Part shown: piece by piece, positions 6,448-13,185 of the stretch | Layout: each line of letters opens with the position of its first letter | How positions within the stretch are numbered: the stretch's first letter is position 1 | Origin: Bordetella parapertussis | GTDB taxonomy: Bacteria > Pseudomonadota > Gammaproteobacteria > Burkholderiales > Burkholderiaceae_A | DNA: 13,185 nucleotides | Assembly (NCBI GenBank): GCA_945901825.1 | Contig: CAMDMC010000038.1 | Span: 1-13,185, forward strand | Reading direction: 5' to 3' | The notes under the pieces: model-generated | What the model was told of the DNA's origin: nothing | What the model saw: only the letters and a program-made list of their open reading frames with translations | Databases searched by the model: none | Position numbers and translations under genes: made by a program

Positions 6448-7138
6448 AAACGACGGTCTCGTTCGGGTTTCCAAGCTTTTAGCTGAACGAGGAATCTGTT
6501 CGCGGCGCGAGGCCGACCGCTACATTGAACAGGGCCTTGTACTCGTTGATGAAAAACCCGTTACCGAGCTTGGAGCCAAGGCGCATCCAAGTCAGACGGT
6601 TGGCCTTGCTGCCAAGGCCCGCGCCCAGCAGTCCTCACGTCAGACGCTTCTGCTTAACAAGCCCATAGGCTACGTCTCGCACGCCGATGACGACCACCGC
6701 TACCCGGCGGCAGCCGAGCTTATTCGCCCAAGCGTTCGCGGGCTTGCACCTGCGGGCCGCCTGGATATCGATTCCACAGGCCTTCTGGTTTTAACTCAGG
6801 ATGGCGTCATCGCCCGTCAACTCATTGGTCAGGACAGGCTCATTGAGAAGGAGTACCTTGTGCGGGTGGAGGGTGAGCTTACCGATAAGGGACTTGGCCT
6901 TTTGAGCCACGGCCTTGTGCTTGACGAGAAGCCTTTAAGACCAGCCAAGGTACGTTGGATGAACAAAGAGCAGCTGCAGTTTGTTTTAACCGAAGGTCGC
7001 AAGCGACAGATTCGTCGCATGTGCGAGATGGTTGGGCTTAAGGTCACCGGCCTCAAACGGGTGCGCATTGGCCGGGTGATGCTGGGCGATCTTCCCGAGG
7101 GCCAGTGGCGAGCCTTAATGCCCCACGAAAAGTTCTAG
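6440..7138 (+). CDS. rluF: 23S rRNA pseudouridine synthase, RluF/RluB type (RsuA family)
   Basis: The 232-residue product isomerises a specific uridine of rRNA to pseudouridine. It has an N-terminal S4 RNA-binding domain (about 7-55: [20 protein letters not shown]) and a catalytic RsuA-type domain. The catalytic aspartate is D109 in [17 protein letters not shown] (106-122). KEYLVRVEG (137-145) and the C-terminal [12 protein letters not shown] (185-196) are family signatures. The S4 segment [13 protein letters not shown] is closest in my memory to RluF (23S U2604), but RluB (U2605) cannot be excluded, hence the tentative symbol. It lacks the long basic C-terminal tail of Escherichia coli RluF. 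The ATG at 6440 overlaps the end of acuI by 8 bases, with AAGG (6433-6436) close in front; a TTG codon lies directly before it. Confidence 0.88.
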   Translation: MPENDGLVRVSKLLAERGICSRREADRYIEQGLVLVDEKPVTELGAKAHPSQTVGLAAKARAQQSSRQTLLLNKPIGYVSHADDDHRYPAAAELIRPSVRGLAPAGRLDIDSTGLLVLTQDGVIARQLIGQDRLIEKEYLVRVEGELTDKGLGLLSHGLVLDEKPLRPAKVRWMNKEQLQFVLTEGRKRQIRRMCEMVGLKVTGLKRVRIGRVMLGDLPEGQWRALMPHEKF

Positions 7139-7169
7139 TAGGGCCCCTTGGTTTTAGAGCCCAAAGTGG

Positions 7170-7601
7170 CTATTTAGCAAAGAGACGATCAGGCTGAGCC
7201 ATGGCCTTAAACTCAATGGCATTGCCCGAGGGGTCAAGAAAGAACATGGTGGCCTGTTCACCAACCTCGCCCTTAAAACGAATGTAGGGCTCAATAATGA
7301 ACTTCACTTTAGCCTGGGTAAGACGGTCGGCAAGGCCCTGCCACTCGGGCATGGAGAGCACCACCCCAAAGTGGCGCACCGGAACATCGTGGCTGTCGAC
7401 CGAACTCTCTGCCCCATGCCCGGCCTGCCCTTGTGCAAGATGGGCCACTATCTGGTGTCCATAGAAATTAAAATCGATCCACTCATCGGAGCTTCGACCC
7501 TCGGAGCAGCCAAGAAGCCCCCCGTAAAACTCCCGTGCCTGCTGAAGGTCATCAACAGGAAATGCCATATGAAAAGGATGCAGGGCAGCGGCAGTTTGCA
7601 T
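7170..7601 (-). CDS. VOC (glyoxalase/extradiol dioxygenase fold) family protein
   Basis: The 143-residue single-chain product has two beta-alpha-beta-beta-beta modules of the vicinal oxygen chelate fold. The first begins [21 protein letters not shown] (8-28) and the second RHFGVVLSM (76-84). Likely metal ligands are H11, H77 and E130 (in NAIEFK), the usual VOC spacing; H54 is another candidate. The ending [13 protein letters not shown] is typical. VOC proteins include glyoxalases, dioxygenases and drug-binding proteins; this sequence does not tell which, and 'dioxygenase' labels on close relatives are by homology. The start is set by AGAGGGA (plus-strand 7611-7617) 9 bases before the ATG at 7601. 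A longer reading to 7652 would add a hydrophobic leader with no ribosome binding site and is not preferred. Convergent with the pseudouridine synthase gene and divergent from ppc. Confidence 0.85.
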   Translation of the reverse strand: MQTAAALHPFHMAFPVDDLQQAREFYGGLLGCSEGRSSDEWIDFNFYGHQIVAHLAQGQAGHGAESSVDSHDVPVRHFGVVLSMPEWQGLADRLTQAKVKFIIEPYIRFKGEVGEQATMFFLDPSGNAIEFKAMAQPDRLFAK

Positions 7602-7691
7602 GACTAAGAGTCCCTCTAAAAATAGGAAGACAAGCGCAGATTTAAACAGCAACGAAAAGATTAAGCCGAAGTGTAAGCCAGTTCAAATTCT

Positions 7692-7724
7692 GCCTGACTG
7701 AGGGTTTATCCGCCTGACTGAAGG
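7692..7724 (+). repeat. paired direct repeats ahead of ppc, 20-bp period
   Basis: GCCTGACTGA occurs at 7692-7701 and again at 7712-7721, and each copy is followed by a near-match (GGG versus AGG), giving 12 of 13 identical. The start-to-start distance is 20 bp, about two helical turns, as expected for a protein binding twice on the same DNA face. The second copy runs into the ppc ribosome binding site (AAGGA, 7721-7725, 10 bases before the ATG). A GATAAT box (7724-7729) is also here but is too close to the ATG for a normal promoter. Function is unknown: operator or small duplication. Confidence 0.5.
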
Positions 7725-7735
7725 ATAATGCGGCC

Positions 7736-10468
7736 ATGGTCAATTCATTTCACTTAACCATTCGCGAGGACATTCGTTTTCTTGGAAAGCTGCTTGGTGA
7801 CACCCTTAAGGAACAAGAGGGGCTTGCCACCTATCAGCTCATCGAAAAAATTCGCCAGCTCAGCGTGGCCTACCGCCACCGAGACGACAGGCGGGCGGGG
7901 CTTGAACTCGATCGACGGTTAGCCCAGTTGTCCCCCGAGCAGACGGTCTCGGTGATTCGTGCCTTTAGTTATTTCTCGCACTTGGCCAACCTTGCCGAGG
8001 ACCAGGCAAGGCTTGCCCAAGAAGACGATGAAACGCAGGGTCAGATTGCGCATACCTTCCTTGCCCTTCGAGAAGAAGGCCTGCGTGGGACGAGACTTCG
8101 AGAGGCTCTTGCAGGCTGTTGTGTCTGGCCTGTGCTTACTGCGCACCCCACCGAGGTGCAGCGAAAAAGTGTGGTGGATACCGAGCGCCGCATTGCCAAG
8201 TTGCTTGGCGAGCGGCATGTGCTTAAGAAGTCCCAGGCCTCTGCAAGCCAGCAGGGCTTGAATGAACAGGCGCTGCGTGCAGAGCTTGTTCTGCTTTGGC
8301 AGACACGCATGCTGCGCACCGAGAAACTTTTGGTAAACGATGAGATTGAAAATGCGCTCTCGTTTTACAACATCACCTTCTTGCATGAACTTCCGAGACT
8401 TCACAAAAGGGTCGAGCAGCTAAGCGGCCTTGAAAACCTGCCGCCCCTTGTGCAAATGGGCAACTGGATTGGCGGTGACCGAGACGGCAACCCGAATGTC
8501 ACGGCCGAAACGCTTATTCGAACCGTGACGCGCCATGCCGAGACCGTTCTGCGTCACTACCTCCATGAAGTTCAACAGCTTAAGGCCGAGCTCTCGGTCT
8601 CTGAGCTTTTGCGCGGAACAACCAAGGCACTTCGCAGCCTTGCGGCAGCCGCCCATGACCCAAGTCAGCATCGTATCGACGAGCCCTATCGACGCGCCCT
8701 CATTGGTATTTACGCCCGACTTGCTGCAACCCTGCAACGCCTCACAGGCGTTCAGGCCCTTGGCCATGCCGTAAGGCCAGCAGAGCCCTACCTGGATAGC
8801 GAGACCTTTGTTAAGGATCTTGAAGTCATTCGGCAAGCCCTTATGGCCCACCGAGGAGAGCGGCTATGTCGTGCTCGGCTTGAACCCCTTCTTCATGCTG
8901 CTCAAACCTTTGGCTTTCACCTGGCAAGCCACGACCTGCGGCAGAACTCCGATACACATGAAGCCTGTATTCACGAACTTTTGGTGCATGCCAAGATCCA
9001 GCCCAACTACCGCGGCCTTAGCGAGCTGCATCGCCAGAAACTCTTGCTTGAGCTTCTTCAAGAGCCCCGGCCCCTTCGTATTCCGAGGGTTCGCTATTCG
9101 GAACAACTGGAGTCGGAGCTACGAATATTTGAGAAGGCCTTTGAAGCCCGTCAGGTCTTTGGGCCCAAGGTTATTCGGCATTGCATTGTCAGCCATACCG
9201 AGCAGGTCAGCGACCTGCTCGAGGTGATGGTCTTGCAAAAAGAGGTGGGCCTTATGAATGGCAGCCTTAAAAAGGCAAGGCTTGGTCTTATCCCGGTGCC
9301 CCTTTTCGAGACCATGGATGACCTTGATCGCTCCGAGCAGATCATGCGCGATCTCTACGCACTGCCTGGCATCGAAGCGCTGATTCAACGATCGGGCAGC
9401 GAGCAGGAGGTTATGTTGGGCTACTCCGACAGCAATAAAGATGGGGGCGTGTTTGCCAGCAGCTGGTACCTTTATAAGGCCTCTGACCGACTGGCCCGGT
9501 TTTTTGCGGGCCTTCCCGGTATACGACTGCGCCTTTTTCATGGCCGGGGTGGCACCGTAGGCCGAGGCGGCGGGCCAAGCTATCAGGCCATTCGAGCCCA
9601 GCCCCCAGGCACCGTGGGTGGCCAGCTAAGGCTTACCGAACAAGGCGAAATGATTACAAGCAAGTACGCAGAACCCGAGCTTGGAGGACGCAACCTTGAA
9701 ACCCTTCTTGCTGCAACCCTCGAGACCAGTCTGCTGCGTGGCCAGAAGCAACCCCCGGCGCATTTTACTCAGGCCGCCCAGGCAATTGCCCAGGCAAGCC
9801 AAGAGGCCTATCAGGGGCTTGTCTACCGAACGCCCTCCTTCGTTGACTACTTCTTTGAGGCCACACCCATTAGCGAAATTGCAGAACTTAACATTGGGTC
9901 CCGACCCGCCTCACGACCGGGTGCAGGGCCCGCTGGACGTTCCATAGAAAAACTGCGTGCCATTCCATGGGGCTTTTCATGGGGTCAGAGCCGGGTCAAC
10001 CTTCCGGGCTGGTACGGCTTTGGCACTGGCATTGAGGCCTTCCTTAGTCTAAACCCGCGAGCAAACCGTGCGATTCTGCACGACATGCTTACCCACTGGC
10101 CCTTTTTCGAGACCATCGTCTCCAACGTTGACATGGTCATGGCAAAGGCCGATCGGCGTATTGCTCAACGTTATGCAAGCCTTGTTCGAAACCGCTCGGT
10201 GGCCCAGCAGGTCTGGAGTTTATTAAGTGACGAGTGGGATCGAACTGAACAGGCCTTGCGTCTCATTACGGGTAAAAAAGAACGGCTTGCCCACAACCCA
10301 ACCCTTGCCGCCTCTATTCAACACCGGTTTGCCTACCTCGACCCCTTAAACCATCTTCAGGTTGAACTCTTACGTCGCTGGCGAAAAGGCCAGCGCGATG
10401 TCCGTAGCCAACGCGGCATTCATTTGTCGATTAACGGGGTTGCTGCAGGCCTTCGTAATACGGGCTAA
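7736..10468 (+). CDS. ppc: phosphoenolpyruvate carboxylase
   Basis: The 910-residue cytoplasmic anaplerotic enzyme converts PEP and bicarbonate to oxaloacetate and Pi. All key motifs are intact: VLTAHPTEVQR with catalytic H137 (133-143), GNWIGGDRDGNP (243-253), SHDLRQNS (398-405), LGYSDSNKDGG with K568 (561-571), FHGRGGTVGRGGG with H602, R604 and R610 (601-613), GSRPASRPG (721-729) and LRAIPWGFSWGQSRVNLPG (740-758). These match Escherichia coli H138, K546, H579, R581 and R587. The C-terminus ends RNTG, with the asparagine (N908) that in bacterial enzymes binds the inhibitor aspartate, so feedback inhibition by aspartate/malate is expected. There is no plant-type N-terminal phosphorylation serine. 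Length is slightly above E. coli (883). It stands alone in its direction, with the repeat pair in front suggesting its own regulation. Confidence 0.97.
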   Translation: MVNSFHLTIREDIRFLGKLLGDTLKEQEGLATYQLIEKIRQLSVAYRHRDDRRAGLELDRRLAQLSPEQTVSVIRAFSYFSHLANLAEDQARLAQEDDETQGQIAHTFLALREEGLRGTRLREALAGCCVWPVLTAHPTEVQRKSVVDTERRIAKLLGERHVLKKSQASASQQGLNEQALRAELVLLWQTRMLRTEKLLVNDEIENALSFYNITFLHELPRLHKRVEQLSGLENLPPLVQMGNWIGGDRDGNPNVTAETLIRTVTRHAETVLRHYLHEVQQLKAELSVSELLRGTTKALRSLAAAAHDPSQHRIDEPYRRALIGIYARLAATLQRLTGVQALGHAVRPAEPYLDSETFVKDLEVIRQALMAHRGERLCRARLEPLLHAAQTFGFHLASHDLRQNSDTHEACIHELLVHAKIQPNYRGLSELHRQKLLLELLQEPRPLRIPRVRYSEQLESELRIFEKAFEARQVFGPKVIRHCIVSHTEQVSDLLEVMVLQKEVGLMNGSLKKARLGLIPVPLFETMDDLDRSEQIMRDLYALPGIEALIQRSGSEQEVMLGYSDSNKDGGVFASSWYLYKASDRLARFFAGLPGIRLRLFHGRGGTVGRGGGPSYQAIRAQPPGTVGGQLRLTEQGEMITSKYAEPELGGRNLETLLAATLETSLLRGQKQPPAHFTQAAQAIAQASQEAYQGLVYRTPSFVDYFFEATPISEIAELNIGSRPASRPGAGPAGRSIEKLRAIPWGFSWGQSRVNLPGWYGFGTGIEAFLSLNPRANRAILHDMLTHWPFFETIVSNVDMVMAKADRRIAQRYASLVRNRSVAQQVWSLLSDEWDRTEQALRLITGKKERLAHNPTLAASIQHRFAYLDPLNHLQVELLRRWRKGQRDVRSQRGIHLSINGVAAGLRNTG

Positions 10469-10502
10469 AACCCGGCCAACTCCTTGATGACTTCGTAAGT
10501 CA
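10461..10502. terminator. possible bidirectional terminator between ppc and the MFS gene
   Basis: Two small inverted repeats fill the 35-base gap between these convergent genes: CGGG/CCCG (10461-10464 with 10471-10474) and a tighter TGACTT/AAGTCA (10488-10493 with 10497-10502, 3-base loop). Neither is followed by a T-run in either direction, so intrinsic termination would be weak. Position, not sequence strength, is the main argument. Confidence 0.3.
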
Positions 10503-10503
10503 G

Positions 10504-11754
10504 TTAGCCTGTTGCAGGTTGCGCAGTGAAAAGTCGCCTCTGCACAAAGGGGTAGACAAGGCAGCCAATGCCAATTGCCAAATAGGCTAAGGCCCAGGCC
10601 GGTGGCTGTGTTTCACCGCCTGCAAGATCAAGCACCGCCCCGAACACAGCAGGCCCTACAGCCCCTGCGCCAAAGCCAATTAAGGAATAGAGCCCCATGG
10701 CTGCGCCCTTCACCTCTTCGGCAGCCGCCTGCACGAAGCCGGCCGTTAAGGTGGCCGAGTCGGCCATGATCATCATTGAATAAAGACCAAGGCAAACGAC
10801 AGTCATCCACCAGGCAAAACCAAGGCCTGCCGACAAGGAGAGCACCACAGAAAAAAGCGTGGTTGCCACCATGACGCCGCGTATCCAGGGCTGACGTCCA
10901 AGCCGCAAGGCAATTTCGTTTCCAACAATGGATGAAGGAACGGAAAGAAGATTAACGAAGGCTGCAATTGCTGCAGCGGTAAACGGCCAATGGCCCGAGC
11001 CGGGCTGAGCCATGGCAAAGACAATAAACGCCACCGTCCAGGCGCGCGAGCCAAAAAGCTCCATGCAGTGAACCCCATAGCCAAAGGCATAGCCCACCAC
11101 GGCCCGGCTCTGACAGGCACGCCGCCAGGCCGAGACAGGAAAGAGCATCTGCCAATGCAGGCGCGAGGGGGAGGCTTCTGTGTTTGGTTTGGGCAGTCTT
11201 TGCGGCCAGCTGGAATTAGGTGCAGCAAGACGCATAAGCACCCAAGCCACTAACGGGCCTAAAGCAGGCAGCCCCATGGCCCATTGCCAGCCAAGCGCCT
11301 CAAGCGCCATCCCCGATAAAAACAACGACAGCGCGGCTCCAACGCCAAAAAATGCAGTGTAAAAAGAGACGCCTCGGCTTTGCTCTTTTCCCGTAAAAAG
11401 AAGTGTGAGAATGCGCAGGCCAGGCATGTAGGTTGCAGCAACCCCAGCACCAAGCAGCATCTGCCAGGCAAGTGCTGAGCCGAAGCCTTGCGCCGATAAG
11501 CCAAAACCAAGGCTTGCCAGGGCCGATGCAAGGCAGCCCATGGCATAGACCTGCCTTGCATCCCGTCGATCGGTCATGGCTGTCCACATGGGAACCGCCA
11601 GCATGTAGCCAATAAAAAAGCCACTGGCAATGGCGCCGGCCTCGGTATTGGAGAGCGTCCAGAGTTCTTTAAGGCTTACAAGACTCACCGCGTAACTGGA
11701 AAAGCCAAGCATGGAGAAGACGTGGGCCAAAAGCACCAGAACAAGCGGTTTCAT
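10504..11754 (-). CDS. major facilitator superfamily (MFS) transporter
   Basis: The 416-residue inner membrane protein shows twelve predicted membrane helices in two bundles, separated by a hydrophilic loop near residues 178-200. The MFS motif A lies in the loop between helices 2 and 3: MWTAMTDRRDARQVY (56-70), with D62 and R63/R64/R67 in the usual places. Helix 1 starts PLVLVLLAHVFSMLGFSSYAV, and a second-half counterpart lies near 221-250. MFS carriers move small solutes by H+ symport or antiport; nothing in this protein reveals the substrate, and it lacks clear drug-efflux motif C. It is downstream of the DUF1329 gene on the same strand, separated by the 11-bp repeat array, so co-transcription with the RND/DUF1329 pair is possible. 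The ATG at 11754 has only a GAAGAG-type purine stretch in front, supplied by the last repeat unit. Confidence 0.88.
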   Translation of the reverse strand: MKPLVLVLLAHVFSMLGFSSYAVSLVSLKELWTLSNTEAGAIASGFFIGYMLAVPMWTAMTDRRDARQVYAMGCLASALASLGFGLSAQGFGSALAWQMLLGAGVAATYMPGLRILTLLFTGKEQSRGVSFYTAFFGVGAALSLFLSGMALEALGWQWAMGLPALGPLVAWVLMRLAAPNSSWPQRLPKPNTEASPSRLHWQMLFPVSAWRRACQSRAVVGYAFGYGVHCMELFGSRAWTVAFIVFAMAQPGSGHWPFTAAAIAAFVNLLSVPSSIVGNEIALRLGRQPWIRGVMVATTLFSVVLSLSAGLGFAWWMTVVCLGLYSMMIMADSATLTAGFVQAAAEEVKGAAMGLYSLIGFGAGAVGPAVFGAVLDLAGGETQPPAWALAYLAIGIGCLVYPFVQRRLFTAQPATG

Positions 11755-11759
11755 CTTGG

Positions 11760-11814
11760 TTGTCTCTTCGCTGTCTCTTCGTTCTATCTTCGTTGTCTCG
11801 TCGTTCTATCTTCG
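11760..11814 (-). repeat. five tandem 11-bp repeats between the DUF1329 and MFS genes
   Basis: Read on the - strand, the whole gap is five head-to-tail 11-mers beginning directly after the DUF1329 stop codon: cgaagatagaa, cgacgagacaa, cgaagatagaa, cgaagagacag, cgaagagacaa, then ccaag and the MFS ATG. The units alternate between two forms, so a 22-bp period is also visible (20 of 22 identical). The array is purine-rich and non-coding. The 11-bp period is close to one DNA turn, so it may be a phased binding site, a slippage-prone tract that sets the spacing of the MFS ribosome binding site, or a neutral microsatellite. Confidence 0.85.
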
Positions 11815-13035
11815 CTAACGCCCTAGCCTTCGCAAGGCATCGGGCTGAAAATCATTCCAGCGTGCGGGTCTTTGAGTTTCAAAAACAGGGCCCGACTCGG
11901 GGTCAAGCCCCGTAACAACGTAGCCTCCCGAAAGCAGGTCATGGTAGACCGAAACACGTGTCTGCACGCAGCCTAAGGCTTCATGAAAGGCAAGACCATG
12001 CAGAGCCACACGCCAAAGGCCACCTCGGGCATCAAAGGCCTCCTCCATCACAATGGTCTTTGTTGCTGCATCAATAAGAAATAGTCGTCGCGCATAAATG
12101 TGCTGCTGACCCGGTCGCAGCCTAGCCTCAATCTGGTGCACGGCATGTCGCTCAAGACGAAAAGCCGAGCTCTTTAAGCTACCACGCCCAAGCAGCTCGT
12201 TTGCCGAGAGACTGGCCTGCATACCCTCAAGCATGTTGTAGGCAATAAGCCGCTCGGTCTCACCAAGGTCGATCCAGTCGTAACGGTCTGTCGCCCCGTT
12301 AAAGCCATCCACCTGATCGGCGGTCATCATGCCCTCCGAACCATCGCTCACTGCGTCATAGACCAGATCGGGCGCGCGTCGTACCCTTCGACTTCCAGAC
12401 TGATAAATCCATGCCTGACGCCGTGCTGTATCCAGGGTGTCGGCCTGCGGCTGGTATTCATGAACCAGAAGTGCATCGCCTCGCAGGCTTGATGGAGCAA
12501 GGTAGCCTCCCTTCACCGCAAACCAGAGCGCTGAGGGTGCATTGGACAATGCCGAGGCCCCCACGCGATGCGACCAATAACGAATCTCGTAAAACCCTCC
12601 ATCTGCGCGCACCGGGTAGGCACGACCCTGGCGATACAGGTTGACTGGGCGTGGCCGAAAAAGATGGCCCTGCATCGTGGCAAGTGCCGGGTTGGTCTGC
12701 GACCGAATAAGGGCATTCGACCCCGCAAAGGAGGCGAGCATGGCCCGAGGTGAAGTTGATGGAAGGGCCTTTGACGGTTCGATAGGAAAACGGAGGCTTG
12801 GATACTGCTTTAGTAAAGCAGCAAGTCCCTGCGGAACCAACGTCCCAAGTTCTTGAAAGTTCGATGCGCTGAGTTCTTTAGGCAGGCCCCTTGAAGAGCC
12901 ATGAGGCTTGGTGGAGTCGCCTGAGGATGCCTGGGCAGATAGGCCAAGGCTTGAGGCGCAAAGGCCGGCCGCCGCGCACTGCACCGAACTCTTTAGAAAA
13001 TGCCGTCGATCAAGGGCTTTAGGCCGCATGCCCAT
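11815..13035 (-). CDS. DUF1329 (LolB-like) family protein with twin-arginine signal
   Basis: The 406-residue product was recognised by the DUF1329 core: WIYQSGSRRVRRAPDLVYD (209-227), TADQVDGFNGATDRYDW (238-254), LRPGQQHIYARRLFLID (306-322) and EEAFDARGGLWRVALH (331-346). DUF1329 proteins are periplasmic, related in fold to lipoprotein-sorting LolB, and usually encoded beside RND/MMPL exporters, suggesting a partner in moving lipids or hydrophobic compounds; biochemical function is not settled. Here the N-terminus has a Tat motif, DRRHFLK (9-15), then a hydrophobic stretch and A-Q-A before a likely cut after residue 36, whereas Sec signals are what I expect for this family. ATGs at 13035 and 13029 are both possible (the second gives 404 residues). 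Both overlap the RND stop, implying translational coupling. A longer frame to 13125 is the RND coding region read in another frame. Confidence 0.85.
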   Translation of the reverse strand: MGMRPKALDRRHFLKSSVQCAAAGLCASSLGLSAQASSGDSTKPHGSSRGLPKELSASNFQELGTLVPQGLAALLKQYPSLRFPIEPSKALPSTSPRAMLASFAGSNALIRSQTNPALATMQGHLFRPRPVNLYRQGRAYPVRADGGFYEIRYWSHRVGASALSNAPSALWFAVKGGYLAPSSLRGDALLVHEYQPQADTLDTARRQAWIYQSGSRRVRRAPDLVYDAVSDGSEGMMTADQVDGFNGATDRYDWIDLGETERLIAYNMLEGMQASLSANELLGRGSLKSSAFRLERHAVHQIEARLRPGQQHIYARRLFLIDAATKTIVMEEAFDARGGLWRVALHGLAFHEALGCVQTRVSVYHDLLSGGYVVTGLDPESGPVFETQRPARWNDFQPDALRRLGR

Positions 13036-13185
13036 TCGCCGATGGCAACTTCTTAACAAGAAATGCAGCCAAGGCGGGCAGCAGAAGGACGGCACCAAAA
13101 AGATTAACCAAGAACATAAAGCCAAGCAGCAGACCCATGTCGGACTGGAACTGAAGGTCGGACCCCAGCCAGGTCAGAACGGAAA
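13019..13185 (-). CDS. RND/MMPL-family exporter, C-terminal end only (partial)
   Basis: Fifty-four residues enter from the right edge and stop with TAA at 13021-13019. The frame reads through FQSDMGLLLGFMFLVNLFGA and ends in LLLPALAAFLVKKLPS plus a short tail. A hydrophobic last membrane helix preceded by a Gln/Asp-rich turn, then a short basic cytoplasmic tail, is how MMPL-type RND exporters end, and DUF1329 genes typically follow such exporters, which supports the call. The DUF1329 gene start lies inside its last codons. Its N-terminal about 700 residues are outside the window, so substrate class and completeness cannot be judged. Confidence 0.75.
   Translation of the reverse strand, partial: SVLTWLGSDLQFQSDMGLLLGFMFLVNLFGAVLLLPALAAFLVKKLPSANGHAA

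Noticed and set aside
7139..7169. Intrinsic terminator between the pseudouridine synthase and VOC genes
   Set aside because: GGGCCCC and a later GCCC could pair weakly, but there is no stable stem followed by a T-run.
7602..7652. Hydrophobic 17-residue extension of the VOC protein
   Set aside because: VOC proteins of this type are cytoplasmic and begin near HPFHMAF; AGAGGGA is correctly spaced for the ATG at 7601.
9119..9541. Several 100-160 aa frames antisense to ppc
   Set aside because: They mirror codon bias of the sense gene; none has a ribosome binding site or a recognisable motif.
13036..13125. A 30-residue N-terminal extension of the DUF1329 protein
   Set aside because: It is the RND exporter coding region in another frame, and it would place the Tat motif internally.

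Overview
The window is ordinary chromosomal DNA from a Gram-negative bacterium, most likely a betaproteobacterium of the order Burkholderiales. The basis is the ompA-family / ubiG / gph gene order, ubiquinone synthesis, the CxxCxxC NadA type, an AcuI/YhdH-type reductase and a DUF1329 + RND-exporter pair. Base composition is moderately GC-rich, and leucine is written very often as CTT, which is less usual for GC-rich Burkholderiales. Genus cannot be told from this sequence. No insertion sequence, prophage, CRISPR array or tRNA was seen.

Layout. Bases 1-253 hold the possible tail of an upstream gene, a possible 39-codon ORF and a six-codon mini-ORF with a strong ribosome binding site, ending one base before the GTG start of a TMEM165/GDT1-family (probable Mn2+ export) membrane protein (254-823). 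An OmpA-C-domain envelope protein (900-1598), ubiG (1653-2378) and gph (2389-3144) follow on the + strand. The 185-base gap between gph and the convergent nadC is not empty. It folds into a long rod with a large central bulge, a 3'-side bulge hairpin and a terminal T-run, which I read as 6S RNA (ssrS, about 3154-3330) on the + strand. nadA and nadC (5406-3330, - strand) form an overlapping NAD-biosynthesis operon. Divergent from it, acuI (5449-6447) overlaps an RluF/RluB-type pseudouridine synthase gene (6440-7138).

A VOC/glyoxalase-fold protein (7601-7170, -) is divergent from ppc (7736-10468, +), a full-length phosphoenolpyruvate carboxylase with all catalytic motifs. The right end is a - strand run: the C-terminus of an RND/MMPL exporter (cut by the window edge), an overlapping DUF1329 gene with a twin-arginine signal, a 55-base array of five 11-bp repeats, and an MFS transporter gene.

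How the genes fit together: most encode core metabolism (ubiquinone, NAD, anaplerosis, 2-phosphoglycolate salvage, acrylyl-CoA reduction) and rRNA modification. The 6S RNA would tune sigma70 transcription by growth phase. The RND + DUF1329 + MFS run looks like an envelope export or lipid/hydrophobic-compound trafficking module of unknown substrate. The most rewarding non-obvious items are the 6S RNA, the 11-bp repeat array, the mini-ORF before the GDT1 gene, the paired repeats before ppc, and the Tat-type DUF1329 protein.
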